From NCBI GenBank assembly GCA_032768795.1, contig CP136492.1, forward strand, positions 2,232,001 through 2,296,000: a stretch of DNA of 64,000 nucleotides. The letters are read 5' to 3'. Source of the DNA: Tremella fuciformis. Lineage: Eukaryota; Basidiomycota; Tremellomycetes; Tremellales; Tremellaceae. A program made the translations under genes and the position numbers. The notes under the pieces were generated by a model. That model saw only the letters and a list, made by a program, of their open reading frames with translations, did no database searches and was not told the origin of the DNA. How positions within the stretch are numbered: position 1 is the first letter of the stretch; every line of letters starts with the position of its first letter. This document shows, piece after piece, positions 40,697-50,083 of this stretch.

Positions 40697-41536
40697 CTAC
40701 TCCGCCAAGAACGCCTTCAAGTGCTTCACAACATCGTCCAGCTGCTCAAACATACCCCAATGCCCACCTCCTTCCACTGTAACCACCCTCACTCCCGCAA
40801 TCCCAGCCTTGAGCACCTCCAGCACTGCGGGCGTACACGTCTCGCCCTCCTCGCCGCGCACCACCAGCGTCGGCGCCCGTATCGCCGCAAAGTTCGGGTC
40901 GGGCACGACCGATAACATGTCGCATCCCGCAGCGTATCCTTCGTACGGGGTCGACGCGAGCGACGTGGCTGCGCAGTACACCTTGAGCGGGTCGGCGTGC
41001 GAGCGGGTGGCGGTGCTGCCGAACGCGATGGCCTCTGCGAGCGGTGCGACGGATTTAAGTGCGCGCACCTGTGCTGCCATCTGGACGAGCACGGGGAAAG
41101 GGCGGTCGGGCATCTGGCGCACGGGGCTGAGGAGGAAGAGCTTGGTCAGGCGAGTGGGGTAGCGGGCGGCAAAGTACATGGCGACGAGCTGGGGTCAGCC
41201 AGTCCCTTGACAAGACAAGAAGGGGTTAGTGCTTATGGGGAAAAGTGCTGAGCTCACCCCGCCCATCGAGTGGCCGACGATGACCGCCTTGTCCACCCCT
41301 GCGCCGTCAAGCACATCCTTCACATTGTCCACGTAGCTGTCCATAGTGACCGCTTTGTCTGACAGTGGGCTGAGACCAAAGCCTTCCAGGTCGAACGTGA
41401 GGGTCTTGTACGTCTCGCCCAGTTGCGCCTGGCGGATGACGGGGAAGAAGTTGGTCGAGTTGCCCCCTAGGCCGTGGATGAAGAGGATGGCTGGCCCATC
41501 GGGCTTGCCAGAGATGTTGACGTTGAGGCCAGGCAT
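40697..41536 (-). CDS. Alpha/beta hydrolase 1 (enol-lactonase/esterase-like)
   Basis: Exons 41536-41258 and 41188-40697, phase 0, 256 residues. FIHGLGGNSTNF is the oxyanion loop, VGHSMGG holds the nucleophile Ser (nucleophile elbow split by the intron right after MGG), and GGGHWGMFEQ carries the His. At the position of the usual Asp the sequence is VVRGEEGETCTP: Gly instead of Asp, followed by Glu. No signal peptide; cytosolic. Overall closest in style to 3-oxoadipate enol-lactonase-type hydrolases. It is the distal member of three tandem paralogues sharing the same intron position. Start ATG 41536; a TTG extends two codons further. Confidence 0.88.
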
Positions 41537-41821
41537 GTTCAAGGTCGCGATGGCTCAAGGAGGGCGTGTGATGCACTCTTTATAGCCTGCATGCCCCATC
41601 GCGTCTCATCGCAGAGCCCGGTCGCGAGCTCGGACGCTCGGTCTTGCGGGGTCTATCGGTCATGTCCTCTCGTCTCATCCCCTGGGCCCCGAAGGACCAG
41701 AGTCCCGTTGATCCGTAGCGGGGATACCATTTGGAGTGCGCGTATTGTTCAGATCAACCATGAAGCTCATGCATGCCCGCGGCCACCCATACGGTCTCGG
41801 CTACAGGCCCAGCACCCCGCC

Positions 41822-42642
41822 TTACTCGCTCAAAAAACCTCTGAGGTGCTCCGAGACCTCCTTGCAATACTCAAAAGTCCCCCAGTGCCCGCCCCCTTCA
41901 ACAGTTACAACGCGCACATCGGCAATACCCTCCTGCAAAGCCTGCACCACCTCGGGTGTGCACGACTCGCCTTGACCCCCTCGGACGACCAGAGTGGGTA
42001 CAGCGATGGCTGTGAAATCGGGGTCGAGCGCGACCGACACGGCATCGCACGCACTGGCATATACCTCGTACTGGGTCATGGAGATCGTGCTGATGATGCA
42101 GTGCATGATCAGGGGATTCGCCTGCGACGTGTTGGCAGTCTGAAGGAGCGCGAGCCACTCGGCGAGCGGGGCGACGGAGCGGTGCTGGCGAACTTTGGCG
42201 GCGAGGTCGACGAGCGGGGGGAACGGTCGTTGGGAAAGCTGCCTGATCGGGCTCAGAAGGAAGAGCTTGGCGACCCTGTCGGGATAGCGTGCGGCAAAGT
42301 ACATTGCGATGAACTGCAATCAGCTTGCCGCCTCAATGCACATGAAGAGGGACTCACTCCGCCCATGGAATGTCCCACTATCGCTTCCGCCTTCTCCACG
42401 CCCGCGTGATCCAGCACGTCTTTGACATTGTCGACGAAATCTTTCAAGACGCTGATTGGCTTGCCCCTGAGCGGGCTCAGGCCGAAGCCCTCCAGGTCGA
42501 ATGTGATGATTTTGAACCTGTCGCCCAGGTGGGCGTGTCCGATGATGGGCGCAAAGGTGGTCGAGTTGCAGCCCAGACCGTGGATGAAAAGCACGGCGGG
42601 CCCGTCGAGATTCCCAGAAACCTGCACGTTGAGGTAAGACAT
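41822..42642 (-). CDS. Alpha/beta hydrolase 2 (enol-lactonase/esterase-like)
   Basis: Exons 42642-42358 and 42313-41822, 258 residues, intron after VGHSMGG as in its neighbours. MSYLNVQVSGNLDGPAVLFIHGLGCNSTTF at the start, Ser in GHSMGG, His in GGGHWGTFEY. The acid loop reads VVRGGQGESCTP, again Gly where Asp is expected and a following Glu. High similarity to hydrolase 1 along the whole length (MYFAARYP, LFLLSPIRQ). An open upstream frame to 42744 is less likely coding. Confidence 0.88.
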
Positions 42643-42810
42643 CTTGGACAGTGGGGTCGCTGTACTGTACTGTACAAGCAGAGAGAGGAAGGGGGTCTCT
42701 TCACGTCGCATATATGCTGTCGACTGACTGTCTAGGCTGTGCATGGCTAGCGTATGGAGTCCTCGGTCTTGCGGGGTCTACCGGCCTCCTTCCCCGCAGA
42801 GACATACACC

Positions 42811-43641
42811 CTAAGCGTCGGTCTTCCCAGCGCCAACGAAGAGTGCCACCAGCTCCCCCACCGCCTTGTAGTCCTCCAACAGCGCCCAGTGACCAACGCC
42901 CGGCACCTCATGCACCTGACTGCCCTTGATACCCTCCTTCAGGACGTCCACCACGGCCGGCGAGCACGTCTTGTCCTCTGTGCCACGTACGACATACGTC
43001 TGGGCAGTGATGCTGCCAAACGCGGGGTCTGCAGCGTAGGCCAGCGCCTCGCAGGCCCTGGCGTACCCCTCGGGGGAAGTCGAGAGGATGCTGGACTTGA
43101 CAGCGAGCATGACCAGCGGGTTGGCGTGGGACTGCTCGCCGGTGCCGGCTTGCACGAGTGTCGCGGCCAACTTGGACATGGATTGTCGTGCGGCTGCTGC
43201 GCGGTCGAGTAGAGGCTGGAAGGGCGTGCTGGGGAATTGGCGCACGGGGCCGAGCAAGACCAACTTGGTCACTCGAGCGGGGTGCTGCGCGGCGAAAGTC
43301 ATGGCGATGAGCTGGGTATCAGTCCTTAGTCTGTGCTACGTTGCAGGACTTGCACAGCCCATGGAGTGCCCGACGATGGTGGCTCTCCGTACGCCTGCGC
43401 CGTCCATGACCCCGGTGAGGGCTTCGACGTAGCTTTGGATAGTCGGAGCTTCGCTGCTGATGGGGCTGAGGCCGTGGCCTTCTAGGTCGAAAGGGATTAG
43501 CTGGAAATGTTTCTGCAGGCCGGCATGTTGGATGATGGGGTCAAAGTTGGTAGCGTTGCCGCCGAGCCCATGGACGAAGACAATGGTCTCGGCGTCGACA
43601 TCGGTGCGGCCGGAGACGTACACTTCGGTATCGGGTGCCAT
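42811..43641 (-). CDS. Alpha/beta hydrolase 3 (enol-lactonase/esterase-like), GC-AG intron
   Basis: Exons 43641-43354 and 43311-42811, 262 residues. FVHGLGGNATNF, nucleophile in GHSMGC, acid Asp in VVRGTEDKTCSP, His in GVGHWALLED: a complete canonical triad, unlike its two paralogues. The intron sits at the same position and phase but starts GCAAGT. A GT one base pair upstream would break the frame, so GC use is required. Likely the ancestral-type member of the tandem array. Confidence 0.88.
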
Positions 43642-43808
43642 CTGGCTGAGTCAAGTTCAGGTCGCAAGATGTGCTCTCCACGTCGCAACCGTAGCTGGCC
43701 CACGCTCGGGCTCGCGGAGACGATGCAATGCCTCAGGCACACCTGATTATGCATGTTCCACGGAGAAAGCACTAGATAGCTCGACTAGCTCATCAATCAC
43801 CCCCATCA

Positions 43809-45289
43809 CTATCGCCGAGAGGGCAATCTGCACGGCGCCAGCGCCACGGCACCATCCGCCACTGTATTCCGCAGCGTCCCCAGTCCCGTCACAGAGACCT
43901 CGACGACATCGCCGGGCTGGAGGAACGAGCCGGACGATATGCCCACTCCGTACGGCGTGCCGGTCGCGATGACATCGCCCGGTTGTAGCGTCGTGCCGAG
44001 GGAGCAGGTCTCGATGACGGTGGGAATGTCGAAGATGAGGTCGGTGACGGGTGCCGATTGTCTCAGCTGGCCGTTGATGCGGGTCTCGACGCGCATGGTG
44101 GTGAAGTCGAGCTTGGATTCTGACGTCAGCTCCCTCCATATTCATCGGTGGAAGCTGGGTTGCTCACTGTGAACAGCATATGGACCCTGTCGCTTAGCTT
44201 CTCACTCACCCCTGCCTTGCTGGGAGACTCACCATCGGACAGAATGTGTCAAAGGATTTCCCAATGTAAAACTGCTTGTGGTCCCGCTGACGATCCCTGG
44301 CAGTCACCTGCGGTCAGCACCCGACATTCTGCAGCCTGCAGGCTCACGTCGTTGACGATGGTCGCGCCCCACACGTAGTCCCACGCGTCCCCCTTGCTTA
44401 TTCCCAAGCCGGCCTTGCCAATGATAATAGCCAGCTCGCCTTCGTAGTCGAGCATGGTGGTGGCTTTGGGATGAGGGTAGATGGGATGTCCATTGGGAAC
44501 GATAGACGTTGCTCGCTTGGTAAAGATGACTAGGCTGATGTCAGTCGTGCTAAGCGTTAGGAGTGAGGAAAGCTCACTGGGCTGCTCGGGCGTCGCGTCC
44601 TTGTCATTGTCATACCCAGATCCGTGAAACTCGCTGGACGTCAGCCCAGATCGGTCCGACGATCCAGAGGATGCACTCACGCAGCATGCTCCCTGTAGTT
44701 CTTGCCGACACACAGCACATCCCGCCCGGTGAGAGGAGCGAGCACATCTACTTCCTCCAGCTTCTCTTCGGTCGCACCTCCAGCTATCTTGCCCGCCTCA
44801 CCGAACGTCTCCCACCCCTCTATCAGCTCGAACAGGTCCCGTACGGGCTCTCCTCGGGTGTCCAAGACCGGCGAGACGGTGCCCGTCTCCGCCTCGACGA
44901 GCCCGACGACTCCTGACGGATACGCACTCGAGCGGTCTGACGTCAGTCAGCCTCGCTCCTTTGGGCCTCGGCAGCACGTACAGGATACGTAGCTCATCCT
45001 CGGTATGCGCCAGATTGAGAGGGGGACTATGCACAAGATATCTGGCGTCTGCGGGGAAGAGACGAGGAAGGGCTGGGGAGGCTTTGTCTGAGATGGCAGA
45101 GAGATGGGCTGCCGGGTTATCGGGGTGGTGGAGGTGTATCGGCAAGCACGCCGCCGTCACCTCGGTCGTCGTCGAGAGTCCCGGGAGGGGCAGAGGAGGG
45201 GTCGAGGCTGAAAGGTGTTTGTGAAGAGGGGCAGAGATGGTACAAAGGCAACACGAAGACGCACAGTTCAAGATTATCGTTCCGACCAT
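43809..45289 (-). CDS. Fumarylacetoacetase (FAH)-family hydrolase/isomerase
   Basis: Exons 45289-44989, 44936-44681, 44633-44578, 44529-44348, 44307-44233, 44186-44168 and 44119-43809; 399 residues. The FAH core is clear from exon 2: CVGKNYREHAAEFHG, QPIIFTKRATSIVPNGHPIYPH, LDYEGELAIIIGKAG (metal-binding Glu residues), [64 protein letters not shown]. Such enzymes cleave or isomerise beta-diketo acids such as acylpyruvates and fumarylpyruvate. Exon 6 is a 19-nt microexon. The first exon and its donor (GTATCC, chosen because it closes phase) are uncertain; the about 100 residues it encodes are not family-like. Co-oriented with the hydrolase array, 167 bp upstream of it. Confidence 0.85.
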
Positions 45290-45392
45290 CGGGATGGCCG
45301 GAATGACATCTCCGACTGATCTCTCTCATCTCTCTCTTTTCCCCCTCCATGGCTACATGTGGGGTGCAGCTGGATGCTGCCAACAGGAACGA

Positions 45393-45404
45393 TCGCAGCT
45401 GCGA
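45393..45404. promoter_or_regulatory. 12-bp perfect palindrome in the FAH/amidohydrolase divergent promoter
   Basis: TCGCAGCTGCGA, 104 bp upstream of the FAH start. Candidate operator; no factor known. Confidence 0.35.
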
Positions 45405-45468
45405 GATGATCGCAAGACTCGCTAAGAGCTGGAAGATCGCCGCAATCGTACGAGCAGACTCTCAACGT

Positions 45469-45484
45469 TGAGAGCCTGGAATGG
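45469..45484. promoter_or_regulatory. 16-bp perfect palindrome in the same divergent promoter
   Basis: CTCTCAACGTTGAGAG. Long perfect palindromes are rare by chance; the position between two divergent catabolic genes suits a shared operator. Confidence 0.4.
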
Positions 45485-45495
45485 GCCACGGCTTG

Positions 45496-45510
45496 GACCG
45501 CTCGACGGTC
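45496..45510. promoter_or_regulatory. Everted CGG-type inverted repeat
   Basis: GACCG-N5-CGGTC. CGG half-sites in inverted arrangement are the usual targets of Zn2Cys6 dimers. Confidence 0.35.
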
Positions 45511-46050
45511 TGGACGCCTGTCCGAGCAGCCATGTCGTAGCAGAGGCGATATCGCTACCGAAGCGCTGAATACCGAGGCGACGTCTCATCCCTGACATGC
45601 AGTATGATCAGCTGCCGGTGACGCTACAGACAATCTGATCAGCTCGCAACTCTATACTCGTCGTCAACTGCCATGATCCGACCGGCGACACCCCTGATGG
45701 CTTACTGACCCCCTCAAAGCTGATCCGCCAATCGGGATAGACGGCTAGATCAAAGGGACGACGTCGCGCTATGGGAGATGGTGATGGCCCTCTTCCTGTC
45801 GTCGTCAAAGCGGGGCGTCGCGCTTGGACGAGGGAAGCGGAGGCACCAGAAGGCTGGATACTGATGTCTGGATAGCGGTGCTCGCATTGACCGAGAAGGC
45901 GTGGGCTGCCCACACTGATGCCTTCTGACGACCAATGACGGTCGTTTGATTCCTACAAGAGCTTCCTCCTTGACGACCGACGAGGGAGGAACGACCCGGC
46001 CACTCGACGCCACCTGACTCTCTCCACTCTCTCCCCAAGTGCGCGAAGAT

Positions 46051-47939
46051 ATGACTCAAGACGCCGCCGGCGCTTCGGTGCCCCAGGCCCACATCAAGGC
46101 CAATGGCCACTTGCCCATAGATGCCGAATGGGTCAAGCCGTCCTGGTGAGTCTGGTCTGGTATCCGAGTCAAGATGGGAGCTGACTTGAAGGATGCGCAA
46201 GGAAGGCGATGCAGTTCCAGAACTCAAAGCTAAAGCCACGACTAACGGTCTTGGCGAGCCGTGGGATGCCGCCAAGCCTACATTCCGCGGTATAGACCTC
46301 GTCAGTCATTCGCTGACTTGTGTTCACGTTGAGGACCAGCTGACGATGTAGACCAAGCCTGATCCGAGACTGAAGGTGCCCGACCTGACCATACATGATC
46401 CCCTGGCCAACCCAGACCAGCGCATCGCTTTCGTCGGTGCGACAATCGTCGATGGGAGCGGGAAGGAAGGATGGGTCGGGGACGTGCTCGTCCACGGCAA
46501 CAGAATCGTCAGAGTCTGCCCCGCCCTGTCCTCAGAAGACAAGAACGGGGCGAAGGTAATCGACTGTAAAGGCAAAGTGCTCATGCCCGGTCTGAGTGAG
46601 TCCACCTTCTCTCTCCAACATCGGGCAGGATATGGAGCAAGGAGGCCGGCGCTGAGGAGCAGCCGACGCTCACACCCATTTCTCATGGACCAACTCGCCC
46701 TCGCTCGCCGGGCTCGCCGACCTCGGCGTCGAAGAACACACGCTCTTCGCCGCCCAGTCCGCACGCACCTTCCTCTCATGCGGCTACACCTCGTGCCTCG
46801 GCGCAGCATCCGCCAAACAGCGACTCGACCTCGTCGTGCGCAACGCCATCAACAGCGGGCAGATCCCCGGCCCGCGCTCCCTCGCGTCGGGGCGCGAGAT
46901 GGCCCCGCTCGTGGGCTCGCTCATACCCGGCATCACGGCCTTCATCGAGTCGCCCGCGCACGCGAAGGAGGTGGTGGACGCCATGGCCGACGAGGGCATC
47001 GACCAGGTCAAACTCAGCATGAGCGGCGAGAGCATTACGGAAGAGGTGGGGCTGCGCGGCGAGGACAGCACGATCCCGGATGAGATTGTCGCGGCGGCCG
47101 TGGAGGCCGCGCATGCGCGCGGCATGCGGGTGTGCGGGCATGCGCGGAGCGACGAGAGCATTAGGCAGTGTCTCCAGTACGGCGTGGACATCATATATCA
47201 CGCGTGTGAGTCGCCTCTTCCTTCTGCCTACTGCCTGCTCACCGCAGCGTTCATATCGGACGAGACGATGGACGCCCTGGAGGTGCAGAAAGACCGCGTG
47301 TTCGTGGCCCCCGCTCTGAACTGGCTCGTCGGCACCCTATATGACGCCGAGTCGTTTGGCTGTACGTGCCCCAGACTCCTATCATTTCCCTACTGACAAA
47401 CAGACCCGACGTCAAAGGCCGAGTCGGTCGGATACGCGCGCGAGCTGGAGATAGCCTGCGCAGGGCTGAAAGAGATGCACAGGAGGGGTGTTCGCATTCT
47501 GCCTGGAGGCGACTACGGGTCAGCACCTCTTCCAGCTTTACACCGCGCGATTTTGGAGCATTGAGTCGTGTGGCTCACCATCAGCTTTGCGTGGACGCCG
47601 CACGGGTCGTATCGCGACCTGTCTCTCTTTGTCAAATACCTCGACTTCACTCCGCTGGAAGCGATCAGTTCGGCCACCAAGCTCGGGGGAGAGATCATGC
47701 TGCACCCGCACGAATTGGGCCTGGTCAAGGAGGGTTACTTGGCCGACTTGCTCCTAGTCTCGGGCGACGTGCAGAAGGATATCGGGGTTCTCGATGGAGG
47801 CAAGGGCGTGGCGATGGTCATGATTGTAAGTTGAATGAATTTGAATCAGAGTGAGGCTGACGGGCAGAATGGCAAGATCCATCGGTTGGAGTCTGGACAG
47901 ACGGGTCTCGAGAATGGGATGAAGAGTGTCGCTATTTGA
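46051..47939 (+). CDS. Amidohydrolase (imidazolonepropionase/HutI-like superfamily)
   Basis: Eight exons: 46051-46145, 46192-46300, 46352-46595, 46663-47205, 47248-47361, 47404-47518, 47585-47825 and 47868-47939; 510 residues. N-terminal beta sandwich with FVGATIVDGSG and GKVLMPGLTDAHTHF (HxH metal ligands about 153 and 155). The TIM barrel gives DQVKLSMSG (bridging Lys), VCGHAR and IIYHASF (His ligands) and LPGGDYGFAWTPHG (Asp). The C-terminal part is ATKLGGEIMLHPHELGLVKEGYLADLLLVSGD, the usual re-entry of the sandwich. A metal-dependent hydrolase of cyclic amides or related C-N bonds. Divergent from the FAH gene, suggesting co-regulation. The substrate cannot be read from the sequence. Confidence 0.92.
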
Positions 47940-48135
47940 CCGAGTCAGGATCGATAATGATGAAGAAGGAGCGACGAGGAGTTGTGAATATTGTAGCTCT
48001 AGTGCATATACATCGACGATAACCTGTATATATTGCTCGACAAATGCAGACAATCTTGACGAGATAGTGACAGGCAGAGCGATACAAGCAAGCAAGCAGA
48101 TCATGGAAAGAATCTAGTGCGCACTGACAACTTCC

Positions 48136-49859
48136 TCACTCACTCTCCATCACCCATCGCGCCCACCGCCGCACAACACCCCTCGCCTCCTCTTGGTATG
48201 GAAATCTCTTCCCACTGCGCACAACGATCATCGCGTGCGAGTTGAATGCCCACGGGAACCAAGTGACCACCTTCTCCACTTGCGGCAGGTACGTCGTGAG
48301 GTTACGCACGATCGTCTTTTGCTCTTCGGTCAGGAGAAGTGGGACTCGGGACGGCGGATGTTCTGGGTCGGAGGGGAGGGTTTCGAACGGCGGTGTGCCG
48401 TCTCTTGACGGCCGCGACGAGGTCGGAGAGGTGTCTTTGATGCTGTGGTGGGGCCGTGTGAACGTGGCAGATGCAAGGGATAGTGGCGGGACAAGCAGTG
48501 GGGGAAAGCTGGAAGGATGTAGGAGACCTCGGGCGAGTCTACGGCGTCTGTCTGTCAGCTCTATCTCTTGACATGCAGTGTTCAGCTGACGACTGGAATG
48601 CTGTGTAAAATAGCCACATGATACTGGATGTAAGTGAAAATCTTATACTCGACTTGTGTCGCTCACGCTATGCAGAGCATGATCACCATCCATATAGGGG
48701 CAATCAGCAAGGGGGCCTGATGCATCAGCTCCGTCTTGGCCTACGACGATGAGCGGGTCGTACATATTTCCACGGCGCTCTGTAGGGAAGAACGAATATG
48801 GGAGGGATCCAATGACTCTCTGGCTGCACCTTCTTCGGCTTCTCCAGCAGCAGAGCATCGACCGCTTCTTCCTCGTCCGACCCGAAGTCCGGCGCAGGGG
48901 CGGGCTCGCCAGGCAGGCGGTACGACGTTACGACGTGATCGTCGTCTGTCTCGATGATCAGATTATCTTGCAAATAGTCGGCATAGGGATCGTGCAGGGA
49001 GAAAGAGGCGGTTGGGTACGGCACTGTCCTGTCCCCGATTCTTCTTTTGAGCATTCAGATTGTCACGCAATGCTTGGAGAGTTACCCATTTGCGACCAGT
49101 TGTATACGCGGAAACGCCGCCAGTGCCTGCATGAATATCATATCTACTGGTAAGTTTCCTATTCGAAACATGAAGGGACGTACTCGGGTCAGCAAGAATC
49201 GACAGCAGGTGGCGGTCATCGTGGTCTTTGTCAAGCAAGTAGATTTGCTGCCCTGTACGCGAGAAGACACGGCGGCCGATGCTGTGCACGACAGTGTTCA
49301 TTTTGCTGCCTGCATCTCAGCGGGCGACCACAGACTGCTGTCGGTACCCACCATACTTCAATATACCGATCCACTGCTCGTCAGCGCTGATCGGTGTTTG
49401 GGAAGATGACGCACAGGACTGGCAAACGTAGAGAAGCTGAGCGGGCGGTGCTTCTCAAAGAACCGTTCCTCCCTAGAAGCAAGTATGCCAAGCAGATACC
49501 TTGCGATCAGACCGCCAAGAGAGTACCCCATGATACTGATGGCCGACACATCCTTGTCGGCAGCCTCTAGCCTGGCGATCTCGTCATCCAGCTGGAGGTC
49601 AGTCACGCCAGCTGGACCAGGTCATGCATACCTCTCGTGCGACCCTCCGAGCATTGACGTCGATGCCGTCCCATGTATGTGCGCCTTCGTAGCCAGCTGG
49701 GAGGAAGACATGTACGGGCAAGCGCGACGAGGACGAAGCGTTGACGATTTCTTCGGCTGGGACGGCGAGGTTGGATGGGGAGCCGTATAGGCCGTGCATG
49801 AGCACGACGAGGTGTATTTCTTCAGGTTTCTGGCCGTCGCCATCTTCCGTGACTCCCAT
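48136..49859 (-). CDS. Putative serine esterase/lipase (DUF676, ROG1-like)
   Basis: Nine exons: 49859-49632, 49591-49415, 49373-49352, 49309-49184, 49143-49086, 49043-48764, 48716-48667, 48623-48591 and 48547-48136; 461 residues. VVLMHGLYGSPSNL at the start, nucleophile in IMGYSLGGLIARYLLG, ANG-R-IGDRTVPYPTASF (acid region), a hydrophobic segment LLIAPIWMVIMLCIAIMWLFY, and a late NSHAMIVVRSG that supplies the His. This is the order found in yeast Rog1/Yor059c lipid-droplet lipases. Exon 3 is 22 nt. The exon 6 acceptor can be 49043 or three bases later (adds or drops one Arg). Stop TGA is at 48136-48138, 196 bp from the convergent amidohydrolase stop. Confidence 0.87.
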
Positions 49860-49971
49860 GGCGCCAGCCTGTGCTCCCTATGATGTCTTGTTGTCTGTGC
49901 TATAGCGGCGAAAGATGCGATGCGATGAGATGATGTTGCTGAGCCGATGGCCGAGGTGACACTCTTGAAAG

Positions 49972-49979
49972 TCACGTGA
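49972..49979. promoter_or_regulatory. TCACGTGA palindrome in the short lipase/RING divergent promoter
   Basis: 8-bp palindrome with a CACGTG core, about 112 bp from both divergent starts. bHLH-type site; role inferred. Confidence 0.35.
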
Positions 49980-50083
49980 TGCCATACACCCTTGCGTTGG
50001 TGAGACGCTTCCTTGCGCTTGGTCGGTAGGATATTTCAGTACCCTACTCTAAGAGCAGAGCAACGCGAGGAGGGCCGAGCACG

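Larger units (their letters stand above)
45290..46050. other. Divergent promoter FAH / amidohydrolase
   Basis: 761 bp between divergent starts; holds the three palindromic sites listed separately. Otherwise only chance frames. Confidence 0.5.
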
